Source: Beroe forskalii (Eukaryota > Ctenophora > Nuda > Beroida > Beroidae). Taken from it: a DNA stretch of 64,000 bases. How positions within the stretch are numbered: position 1 is the stretch's first letter; every line of letters starts with the position of its first letter. The stretch spans positions 496,001 through 560,000 of the forward strand of contig WFMF01000037.1 in assembly GCA_011033025.1 (NCBI GenBank), read 5' to 3'. The translations under genes were made by a program, and so were the position numbers. The notes beneath the pieces were generated by a model. It was not told the origin of the DNA. It saw nothing but the letters and a program-made list of their open reading frames with translations, and searched no databases. Below, in pieces: positions 1 to 12,300 of the stretch.

Positions 1-130
1 TCGGGGCTCCGCCTCTGGCCAGGGGCACTGCCCCTGGACACCGCTGGGGGCTGCGCCCCCTAGCCCCCCGCCAGGGGCTCCGCCCCTGGACCCCGTTCTC
101 TGGGCTCGCTTCGCTCGCCCAGCCCCCCCA
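1..130. other. GC-rich repeat edge
   Basis: Short GC-rich patch made of near-repeated phrases of the type ggggctccgcccctgga, with no reading frame. It resembles the edge of a dispersed repeat rather than a gene. The composition changes abruptly to AT-rich at about 130. Confidence 0.4.
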
Positions 131-229
131 TCTCAAAATTGAGAATTACGGCCCTGTTTCTGAACCTTAAGAACTTTTGGTTTGATGTCTAGAAACACAT
201 TTGATATGTTTTTATATCATTCTGACCGT

Positions 230-3200
230 TTACCACCTATTTGGTATATGTCAGCAATTTGTCTCATTTTTGTTCCAATTATGTTCCAATTTTGTTCCAA
301 TCGCGCGGAAACATTGACTCTCAGTAGATGAATCCTCCGAATTACCGGCACTTGTGACAAAATAGAAAGTTGTGTTTTTGGGTCATTTAACCTGCTTTGT
401 TGGTTCCGAACAACCAGATTAGATAGTAGGATTTCATTTGACACTGTCTGAATCATTTTAGAATCGGTGATGATACAGTGATGACATCATGATGACTCAA
501 AAAAATAAATTTTCAAAAAGTTCCAAATTTGTTCGAAATGACTTGAAAACCGTTTAGTTGGTCACAAAAAGTCATAAAAACTTGATTTTGTCTCATACTT
601 TTCGACTTTGTCAGGTAATATTGCGATGTTGACAGAAAAACAGCGAAAAACGAAAAAAATCGGTCATTTTAGACGAAAAAACGACTATTTTGTAAAGCTG
701 GCGATTTATATCTTCTAGTTACTATGAAATTGACATGCCTACCAAAATTTGGTGTGGCTATCTATTGCAGAAGTCGAGATATGGCACTTGTCACCATTTC
801 ATGACCTGAGAGTATCCGCCAAATTACCGGCACTTGTAACAAAATGTGACAAATTGAAATGCGTGTTTCTGGGTGTTTCATGTTATGGTGATTTTATGTG
901 ATCAAATGTTTCTTTGATGTGCATTAGATACTGCTTCAACCATCTTGAGGCTCTATTCCTGAAAATGGTGACGCGGTGACACCAAGATGACACCTTGGAC
1001 ACCATTTCAAAAAATTCTCCAAATTTGTTCGGAATCACTTTAAACCCGTTCAGAAAGTCAAACTAAGTCACAAAAACATGATGATTTTGAATGGAAATAA
1101 TCGGTTTTGTTTACCAAATTTTCGATCTTGACTTAGCCTGAAAATACAGTGTCACATCAGCTGAAAATCAAAAAGGGCCATGTAAAAGACCTGAAAATGT
1201 AATTTTTGAATGGCTGCTGATTTTATATCTTCTAGTTACTAAATTAAACATACCTACAAAATTTGGTGTGGCTTTCTGTGCGAAGTCGAGATTATGGCAC
1301 TTGTCACCATTTTCATGACCTGAGAGTATCCGCCAAATTAATTACCCCAGCACTTGTAACAAATGTGACAAAATTGAAATGCGTGTTTCAGGGTGTTTCA
1401 ACATGTTCTGGTGATTTTATGTGATCAAATATGATTGCTGATGGCCATTGGAGATACTGCTTCCAACCATCTTGAGGGCCTCTATTCCTAAAATGGTGAG
1501 ACGCAGTGTCACCAGATGACACTTGACACCCATTTCGAAAATTCTCCAAATTTGTTCGCAATCACTTTAAACCCGTTCAGAAAGTCAAAGTAGGTCACAA
1601 AAACATGATTTTGAATGAAAATAATTTGGAGAATTTTTGAAATGGGTGTCAGGGTGTCATTTTGGTGTCACCGCGTCACCGTTTTCAGGAATAAAGGCTT
1701 CAAGATGGTTGGAGCAGTATCTTATGGCCATCAGCAATCCTATTTGATCATAATAAATCACCAGAACATGTTAAAAAAACTCCAGAAACACGCATTTTAA
1801 TTTTGTCACATTTTTGGCCCACAAGTGCCGGTAATTTGTGGATACTCTCCCAGAAAACATATCTCGACTTTTGCAATAGATAGCCACACCAAATTTTGCA
1901 GGCATGTCAATTTCGTGGTAACTAGAAGATATAAATCAGCAGACATTCAAAAATTACATTTTCAGGTCTTTTATGGCCCTTTTTTGATTTTCAGCTGATG
2001 TGACACTGTATTTTCAGGCTAAGTCACGATCGAAAATTTGGTAAACAAAACCGATTATTTTCATTCAAAATCATGTTTTTATGACTTACTTTGGCATTCT
2101 GAGCGGTTTAAAAGTGATTCCGAACAAATTTGGAAAATTTTTGAAATGGGTGTCATGGTGTCACTTAGGTGTCACGCGTCACCATTTTCAGAATAAAGGC
2201 CTCAAGATGGTTCAAACAGTATCTTATGACCATGAATCATATCTGATCATTTAAAAAATCATCAGAGCATAGAACACCCAGAAACACGCATTTTTTAAAT
2301 AATTTTTTCGTCCGGGTCATGAAATGGTGACAAGTGTCATATCTCGAGTTCTGGAATAGATAGCCACACCAAATTTTGCAGGCATGTCAATTAGTCAATT
2401 GAATGTTTACTAGAAGAAATAAATCGCCATCTTAACAAAAAAGTCGATTTTTCGTCCGTGATGACCGATTTTTCGTTTTTTACTGTATTTTCAGGCCATG
2501 TCAATATCGCAATATTACCTGACAAAATCGAAAATTTTGGATCAGAATCATGTTTTTATGACTGACTTTGACATTCTGAACGGTTTAAAAGTGATTCCGA
2601 ACAAATTTGGAAAATTTTTGAAATGGGTGTCATGGTGTCACTTAGGGTTTCCATTATCTACTTGAAATCTTTTATCTAGATAAATAGATAATTTTTTCGC
2701 AATTATCTAGATTATCTAGATAATCTAGATAATTTTTTAATCCGAAATTTGCACATATTTGACACAATTTTCAACGTAAGAAATACACAACTGTTGTAGT
2801 GGAGTATCATCCAACAACTAGCTGTTGGTATTCATATTGTTGGTTACGGTATTCATATTGTTGGTTATTTAAATGTATGATATTAATGACCACCTTATGT
2901 TCATATTTTGATATCAAATGAAGTTCAGGAAATTCATTGTTTCTGATTGATTGAGTTCAAATCAGAAATCACCCATAACAGAGTAACAACAACCTTATCT
3001 ACCAATTATTTGCTATAAACACTTGCATTATTCATCGGAAAGAAGTCAATTAATGATGAATTAAGGTTGATTTCATGATGATGCCCTCGGAGTTGCTGGA
3101 ATGAGAATAAGAGAATAAGAGAATAAGAAAGAAGGAATAAAATTTCCTCATTGAATCACCATAACAAAGTTAACGTTTGCTCGAGCTGGATGCTTTGCTA

Positions 3201-5720
3201 GTTTAAAGTTGGATATTTTGAGGGTAAGTTTTAAACACTCGATCACTTTGCAATAGCTGGAGACTACTTTCGTACAGATTTTCATCCTATATTTTGAAAA
3301 GGGCGCCAATATCTTGTGACAGAATATAGTGGAGCAGAATATCGAGAGTTATTAAGAGTATTAAGTATTAGTTCGTTAGAGTGACAAAATATGACGATTT
3401 GTACGATGTAATAAGATCCTTTGAACATTGCCTTCTAGTTCTCAAGTTTTGTTGTTATTCATTTCAATATGACAAAGGTCAAATTATTAATTTAACAGAA
3501 TAACAGATTGTACTTGAAGCCGAACAATCTGTCCATGAACCTGGGAGCCCTGAATATGAAGCAATGTTCATAGAAGTATGAAATGAGTAGTCCAAGTCCA
3601 TCTATGCATAGCCATTTAAGGTTTCTTATTACCTTTGATCTCCAAAACGGATATGAAAATGAACAAAACAGAAATTTGGAAAATTTTAAGTCCAATAATT
3701 ATAAAAAAAGTTCTAGAAAATGGTGAATTTATTAAAATTTCTCGACAAAGGGATATGAAGTTTATCTATCTAGAAATTATCTAGATAAATAGACAAAGAT
3801 TTTTTGCAAATTATCTAGATAATCTTATCTAGATAATATCTAGATGGAAACCCTAGTGTCACTTAGGTGTCACCGCGTCACCATTTTCAGGAATAAAGGC
3901 CTCAAGATGGTTCAAACAGTATCTTATGACCATGAACAATCATATCTGATCATATAAAATCATCAGAGCATATTAGAACACCCAGAAACACGCATTTCAA
4001 TTTTGTCACATTTTGTTACAAGTGCCGGTAATTTGAGGGATACTCTCAGGTCATGAAAATGGTGACAAGTGTCATATCTCGAGTTCTGGAATAGATAGCC
4101 ACACCAAATTTTGCAGGCATGTCAATTGAATGTTTACTAGAAGAAATAAATCGCCATCTTAACAAAAAAGTCGATTTTTCGTCCGTGATGACCGATTTTT
4201 CGTTTTTTTACTGTATTTTCAGGCTGTGTGAAAGCTTGCTTAAAAGAAGTGCTTTATAATTGCCAATATTTATTTATTTATTTATTTATGTCAATATCGC
4301 AATATTACCTGACAAAATCGAAAATTTTGGATCAGAATCATGTTTTTATGACTTACTTTGGCATTCTGAGCGGTTTAAAAGTGATTCCGAACAAATTTGG
4401 AAAATTTTGAAATGGGTGTCATGGTGTCACTTAGGTGTCACCGCGTCACCATTTTCAGGAATAAAGGCCTCAAGATGGTTCAAACAGTATCTTATGACCA
4501 TGAACATTGAACAATCATATCTGATCATTTAAAATCATCAGAGCATATTAGAATTTTAGAAACACATTTCAATTTTGTCACATTTTGTTACAAGTGCTGG
4601 TAATTTGAGGGATACTCTCAGGTCATGAAAATGGTGACAAGTGTCATATCTCGAGTTCTGGAATAGATAGCCACACCAAATTTGCAGGCATGTCAATTGA
4701 ATGTTTACTAGAAGAAATAAATCGCCATCTTAACAAAAAAAGTCGATTTTCGTCCGTGATGACCGATTTTCGTTTTTACTGTATTTTCAGGCTATGTCAA
4801 TATCGCAATATTACCTGACAAAATCGAAAATTTTGGATCAGAATCATGTTTTTGTGACTGACTTTGACATTCTGAACGGTTTAAAAGTGATTCCGAACAA
4901 ATTTGGAAAATTTTTGAAATGGGTGTCATGGTGTCACTTAGGTGTCACCGCGTCACCATTTTCAGGAATAAAGGCCTCAAGATGGTTCAAACAGTATCTT
5001 ATGACCATGAACAATCATATCTGATCATATAAAATCATCAGAGCATATTAGAACACCCAGAAACACGCATTTCAATTTTGTCACATTTTGTTACAAGTGC
5101 TGGTAATTTGAGGGATACTCTCAGGTCATGAAAATGGTGACAAGTGTCATATCTCGAGTTCTGGAATAGATAGCCACACCAAATTTTGCAGGCATGTCAA
5201 TTGAATGTTTACTAGAAGAAATAAATCGCCATCTTAACAAAAAAAGTCGATTTTTCGTCCGTGATGACCGATTTTTCGTTTTTTGTCAATATCGCAATAT
5301 TACCTGTACTGACAAAATCGAAAATTTTGGATCAGAATCATGTTTTTATGACTTACTTTGGCATTCTGAACGGTTTATTAAAAGTGATTCCGAACAAATT
5401 TGGAAAAATTTTGAAAATTTATTTTTTGTGTCACCATGATGTCATCATGTCATCACTGTGTCATCATTGACTCTAAAACGGCTCAGACAGTGTCTAAGGA
5501 CCTCCTACTATGATATCTTATCACTAAAGTGAGTCAAAGTAGACAGAAACTCGTTATTTTGCTTTGTCACGTTTTTGTCACGTTTTTGTTACATGCCGGT
5601 AATTTGCCGGTAATTCGGCGGATTCATGAACTCCAGATATTACTTTAAAAAGTGTGACATATGATCTTTCCCCAAAAGTGGAACAAATGTGTAACAATCT
5701 GCTGTCATATACGCGCATCT
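230..5720. repeat. Giant foldback element built of ~0.6-kb units
   Basis: Left-arm sequence (about 230-1615) reappears in reverse complement on the right (about 1620-5720). For example attaccggcacttgt near 340, 823 and 1345 is answered by acaagtgccggtaat near 1825 and 4020, and by a tgccggtaat form near 5590. The outermost parts also pair: gtatatgtcagcaattt near 245 matches the complement of the sequence near 5700. Each arm is a tandem series of roughly 0.6-kb units sharing the gtgtcaccgcgtcacc and cctcaagatggtt motifs. No conserved coding frame runs through it; the short ORFs here are repeat translations. It is probably a non-autonomous foldback transposon or a cluster of them. Confidence 0.75.
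2645..3855. mobile_element. Insertion with TIRs and putative 10-bp target duplication
   Basis: A 1.2-kb block interrupts one unit of the foldback element. Its ends are inverted: gggtttccat at 2645-2654 and atggaaaccc at 3844-3853. The target phrase gtgtcactta occurs on both sides (2635-2644 and 3856-3865), and uninterrupted sister units have it once, so it is a likely target-site duplication. Both subterminal regions are rich in the palindromic word ttatctagataa. There is no transposase frame, so the element is non-autonomous. Confidence 0.65.
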
Positions 5721-5754
5721 TGTAACAATCTGCTGTCATATTCCATGGAATATG

Positions 5755-6115
5755 AGTGATGAACAGCCCCTCCTACTCCTACCACACCTTCCTTGACGAG
5801 TGATGACCAGCTCCTTCTACTCCAACCACGCCTTCCTTGACGAGTGATGACCAACCCCTCCTACTCCTACCACGCCTTCCTTGACGAGTGATGAAAGCTC
5901 CTCTTACTCCTACTAAGCCTTCCTTGACGAGTGATAACCAGCCCCTCCTACCACGCCTTTCTTGACGAGTGATGCCCAGCCTATTCTACTCCTACCACGC
6001 CTTCCTTGACGAGTGATGACCAGCTCCTTCTACTCCAACCACGCCTTCCTTGACGAGTGATGACCAACCCCTCCTACTCCTACCACGCCTTCCTTGACAA
6101 GTGATGACCAGCCAC
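5755..6115. repeat. Minisatellite, ~44-bp unit
   Basis: About eight imperfect copies of a unit containing ccacgccttccttgacgag, followed by tgatgaccagc and a ctcctactcctac segment. No coding potential. Confidence 0.8.
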
Positions 6116-6335
6116 TCGGCCCCTTCTAATGATCGTCCCAGTTCTACCGCACCTTCTTAAAGGACCAGCCCCTCCTACTTCTATTACGCAGAGTGACACC
6201 TTGCCTGTGACCTAGTCATAATTGTAAATTCTGCTCGTATATGATGAACTATATCGTGGTCCCTCGAAGGGATCATACGAAATATTCTCACGGCCTGACG
6301 CAGTGTTTGTCACTTGGCAAATCCTATCAATCCTA

Positions 6336-9300
6336 TCATCGATATAATCGAGCCATCTGTAACTGCAAGTCCATCTTCTCCGCTGCCAATCGTGTCATTT
6401 CGTCTTTGTGGGCTTGCTTTGAATACTCCAACTGGTTCTCCAAGGCCTTGACCTTCAACTTGAGCGCCGTCTCGTAGGGTACCTCGTGCTCGTATTCACT
6501 GAGATGAGAGTTGGGCGAGGGAAGGGGCTCTAGTTTGGTAACTGCCAGAGGCTTGCTGAGGTCAGGAGGTGCCATTATTGACAGTGTGTCGTTGAATGTA
6601 ACGCGTTTTGTGGAGGGCTGAGAATCGTCCAGTAGTCCTTCCAGGCGTTCTATGACTTTTTCTTGATTCTGACAGGTCTTTTCAAGCACACGCGTTGTTT
6701 TCAACTGAAATAATATCAAATGCGTAAATCTGGCTTGTTCTTTGCAGGAAAATCAAACCAGCTCGAAATAACTAAGGTGTGGCAGTATCTACGTGATTGG
6801 ATGAGAATGTGCACTTACCTTTTCCTGTAATTTGAGGAGAAGTTGGTTCTGGGACTGGTGAGCACTGCGTAGCTCCGATATCTCATCCTTCTCGGACTCT
6901 ATGCGAGTCAATCTGTCCTTCAACGAAGAAACCGTCTCAGTGATGACTCGGTTCTTTTCCATCTGAAAGCGCGATGTGTTTCAAATGTATTTTAGGAGGT
7001 GTGTTTATAAAGGTTGTAATTATGTGGATTTTTCGGGGAAAAAAAATTTACCCACCATGACAGTTCAAAATGGCGTCATTATCATAATATGTTAACTAGA
7101 ATAATGACTTGAGAAAGATCCCCAAATTTCAACCTACCAAATTTGTAAACACCAAAATTTTACTCTACATAAATACACCTCATGTCCGCTGGGAACCGGA
7201 CACGAGGTTGGGGGACACGCGGTCGGTGGACACTAGGTCGGCGACGGAAACCAGGGCACTGGACGTTAGGTCGGCAAATCCCCACAAGGTGGACACGAGG
7301 TCGGCAGCAGCTAATTACTTCATATCAATTTTCAATTATTTCCGTGTGTTTTTCTCGTCGAAGCGGAATACCATTAGTGCGCGCGTTTTTCGCCGGAAGC
7401 TATATTTCCCAACTTTTCAACCCAGTTTAGCGTGGCGCCAAACGAGGACATCGACCCTCCTATTTTTGTCACCGATAGTTAGCCACATTTTTAGCAAATT
7501 CACCATGGAAGGTACCAATGATTAACGAGGAAATTGACGGTAGAACGCTATTTTAAGACTAGGAAATGAAATATCAACATTTTTAGGCACTGAATGCTTC
7601 CAGTTCATTGATGCTTCAAATTCAATAAATACGCAAAATTCTTAAGTAGTGAAACGAACTACATTATTTCAAAAATTCTGATTATCTTCTTCTTTAATAG
7701 AGCTTCTGCTACATCTGTTACATCGGCTACATCTGTGGCACTATTTGAATAACTTCTTTCTTTATTGAATGCAGATTTATTGGCATTCATTGAGTCCTCC
7801 AAATTGAAAACCACAGAAAGCTTACGACGCTGGTCTGCAATGCCCCAAGTGCGCACATTGTGTATGAAACAATGTCCACAGACAGGAAGGCTACTAAAGA
7901 ACATCCAACCAGAGCACCCAACTTACTAACTCCTTCAATAATTACAGTTGATAGTGCTTTGATGGATGGTTCAAAGGCTTCCATCATGTAAAACCATAGA
8001 GTTAGGTTCAGATAGGCATATGCAGCTTTGCCAATACCCATGAGGACTTCTGATGAAATCAAAACCTCTTGTGCTCCTAGCACTGATAGCAAGAGGAAAC
8101 TAACTGAACTGACGAATGAGGAAAACACCAAGGATGTAGGAAGTGAGACAAAAAATTGGGCAATGTAAGCCACTGCCTTGGCGACAAATGGAGCCAGACC
8201 AGATAAAAGTGCCATCTTTATGAACTGCCCCCCAAAGACGTTGCTGCAATTGGGCGAATTGCTGTCAACTTGTACATTGTAGTTGTTGTAGACCTTAGGG
8301 ACAAAGAGAATAAGGCCCCATCCCTGAGCAATGTTAACAAAGTGAACAAGGGAGAGTTGGGCTATGAGAAAAATGACTGCTGTGTTTGGTCTACTTGAGT
8401 TCCTCGGAGAGTAATCCTCGTCTGGAACTGAAGTTGAATAACTCACGGTAGTCTCAGCTGATTGTGTTAGTCTACATCTTTCCGTCATATTTGCCTGCTC
8501 TTTTTTCAGGCTGAGATATACATCTGTTTCATTCAAATAAAATATGAAACAGATTAACGGCCCTATGAAGATAGGCGTGGAGCAAAGTACAAAGAAGATC
8601 CTCCAGCCCAGGGTTGGAAGTGTCCAGTAAGCCAAAAGGGCCATGTAGCCTGCACCAGCACTATAACTAAGTGACACCATGGCGATCCCTAGGTTTTTCA
8701 TCTTCTTTGACGGACTTACTTCAGCCCAGTAAACATATGTCATTGCACAGTTAGATCCCACTAGAATGCCAGTAAAAGCTCGGCTTACCAGCAACAGGTA
8801 GAATTCATGGGACAGGGCAGTCAGGACGGATACTAGGAAAGCTAAACTTATGGATATTATGATGGTTTTCTTCCTTCCAATCCTGTTAGCAAGCCATCCA
8901 GAGGTGAAGGAACCTGCAGCATAAAATGAATAAAATACAACATTCAGGATACCCTGTTTTGCTTCAGTGAGTTGCAGATCACAACCTATCTCCTGTGTCA
9001 AGACAGATGGGAGGTATACCTCCACTGCGTCTCCGAAGTTAATCAGGCAAACACAGAGCAGAGCGACCTTTACTTTCAGGTCATTGGCAGCCTCCGAACT
9101 GAGCTCTGACCCTGTAGGTGGCGGTACAAGTATTTGTTCAGTATCTGACTCCCTGCCAGGCTCTCCTGATTCCATGATCCTATCAACGGATGAATTTAAC
9201 CACTTTAAGTAATTGATAACCACTTGAAGTAGGTACTGATAACCTTACAATGTGCTATAATAAATCATAACTATAATTTGATATGATACAAAAATCAAGA

Positions 9301-12300
9301 CTAACAGGAGTCTTGAGATCAAAATTGATAAGTTGATAGACTAAAAAACATCGAAACGCTGAATTTTGTATCTTTCTTGGAAAGATTCTCGCGTGATCAA
9401 TTGTGCTCGTAAAACACTAAAATGCTCAGCTCGTCGAGAAGAATCGAATACAAGAAAAATCTAAGCTCTATCTTCTTCAAGCTTTCAAGTAAAATTTCGA
9501 TTTTTCCCTGAGGAAAGAAATTTTAACATTTCAATTTAAAAGAATTGCATTAATACTAATAGACATATCTATATTATGAAATATATTGTGATTCAAGGAC
9601 TCAAGGACAAGGAACCGGCTGATAACATATACCCACAAATGCTCATTAGCCGAATTCAAAACACCAAATATCTCCAAAAAGCCAAAGAGATGCATCTCCA
9701 TCCAGGAAGGAAGGGCAACGTTGGTACTTAGTCGTAAACATGCAAACCAAATCGGAATATCTCTGAAGATATCTCTCAGGAAGGCTGTTGACAGCAATGT
9801 GCTTAGTACTTTATCTTGAGTTGTCTCAAGTTGTATCGGTTCGACTCGCGTTTATTCATGCGGGCATTTGATAGAAATAAGTCTCACAATAACGTACTCA
9901 AAGTATACAACTAGTTTTAATATGGGAGATTCAGTAAGAGTTGAGATAGTACAGTAGAGTGGTAGTAAGAGTTCCGAGAAGTAAAGATTAGAGTTCGTGT
10001 TTAGTCTTTCACGTGTCAAGCATTGACAGGTCACGTCAGTGATGCAGTGACGGGGACAGTGATGCAGTGACGGGGACAGTGATGCAGTGACGGGGACAAT
10101 GATGCAGTGACGGGGACAATGACGCAGTGACGGGGACAGTGACGGAGTGACGGGGACAGTGACGGAGTGACGGGGACAGTGATGCAGTGACGGGGACAAT
10201 GATGCAGTGACGGGGACAATGACGCAGTGACGGGGAAGCAGTGATGAAGTGACGGGGACAATGATGCAGTGACGGGGACAGTGATGCAGTGACGGGGACA
10301 GTGACGCAGTGACGAGGACGGTGATGCAGTGACGGGGACAGTGATGCAGTGACGGGGACAGTGATGCAGTGACGGGGACAATGATGCAGTGACGGGGACA
10401 ATGATGCAGTGACGGGGACAATGACGCAGTGACGGGGAAGCAGTGACAGTGATGGAAGTGACGGGGACAGTAGTGTGACGGGAACAGTGACGGGGACAGT
10501 GACGGGGAACAGTGTGACAGGGACAATGATGCAGTGACACGGGGACAATGACGCAGTGACGGGAAGTGTGATGAAGGACGGGGAGATGCAGTGGGGAAGC
10601 AGTGATGAAGCGACGGGGACAATGATGCAGTGACGGGGACAATGAAGTGACGGGGAAGCAGTTTAAACATCAAAGGAATAAAGGACGCAGTGACGGGGAG
10701 TGACTGGGGGACAGTGACGGGTGACAGGGACAATGATGCAGTGACGGGGAACAGTGTAAACCGGATGAATATGTATTTTAATCTACAAACAGTGTACAGG
10801 TACAGAACAGCTGAACGAGTTGGGAAGGAATAGGTGTAAAATCAAAGGAATAAAGGAGGTGTGGAGATATTACTATATTATAAAATCTGCTAAGTTAGCT
10901 GTGATAAACCGGATGAATATGTATAGTGCTGGTCCTATTAAGTTCGGTTTAAAAACAGTCTAATGAATAGGGCAGAGGAAACAATGGACGGAGGGAGGAA
11001 AATGGACACTAAAATTTAATTCCAGTTGCAATCTTATCAGCAGTTGCAATCTTATCATTTTTCGTTTGCGTTGAATTAGCAGCTCTCGCTTATCAGTGAT
11101 TTGATTCTTAGAGTGTATTGTAGAAAATACACGATCATTTAAATTCTTATACATGAGCAATTACAACTTGCTCTCAAAGCACTAACCATCGATCGACAAA
11201 CATAACCGCGATCTGTGGTGTCTCACCCTCCAGGCAGCGTAATACCGCATACAAACCTCTTCCCGTAAGATCTTCCTTGCTTGCAGGACCTCCTTCACCA
11301 GATCCTCTTTGGGAATGTTACTGAGGGAAATGTCGTGGACTGGTTCCTGGAGGTTCGCCACTTTGGACTTGAGAAGGGTGTTCTCCGCCTTCAGGTTGGA
11401 TATGTACTCCCGGCACGCCAGGATGTCACGACCCATCCTTTGTACTGCTTCTCTGTCAAGGTAGGGCACGGTCATAGGATGGTAGAATTTAACTTCAAGG
11501 TAGGGCACGGTCATAGGATAGTAGAATTTCACGTGGCGTAGACTCCGGGCTATGTATCGTGCAGTCATTTTAAAAATAAAAACTGAATTTGATGACTAAA
11601 GAACTAAACCATACATCAAATGCAAAGAATGAGGGAAATCAGAAAACTTCTTTGTACTTCCTAAGCTCGCTGGCCTGGTGGTCTATGATTTTACCCATGT
11701 ATTCTGCACTGTTTTCGTTCTTCTTGTCGTAGATAAATGCAGCGTCAGACGAGGGGGTGCCGTGTCGTTGTAACAACTGAATAGCGTGACATTTCAACAT
11801 TAAAAGTGAACGTCTCTGTTACATGAATGTGGGACAATAAAAAGAACCAAGCTACACTTTGAAATGAAGTAAATTCACCCAGTCCAGTAATAATTCAAGA
11901 CCATAATTAAGACATCACTACAATTAATAATCATCACTTCATTATTATATTTTACTCGAGCAACTAATCAGATATTACCTCTAACAAAGCCTGGTGATCT
12001 GGGAGGACTGAGCACTCGTCAAAGCTGGAGGTCGGGGTGAGTACTCGCTTCTTATCTGCCCGTTTAGGACCGGGTGACTGCTGCTTCAAGGGGGATTCAT
12101 TGTCATTTGGAAGGGTGGCTGTGGGGGACCTGTAGAGCTTGGGGATGTGCCCCCATTCCATGGGGTCAACTGGTACGTTGTTAGAGGTAAGAGCTGGCGT
12201 AACTCCTGCAATAAGAGACGTGGCTCAGTAAATCAGTACTGCAGCTAAATAGAAATATTAATATGGTCTCATGAGCGAATTACTGTGGTAGAACGGAGGA

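Noticed and set aside
9852..10733. 293-, 203- and 170-codon HCPRHCI / SPSLHH frames
   Set aside because: Translations of the 20-bp minisatellite in three frames.
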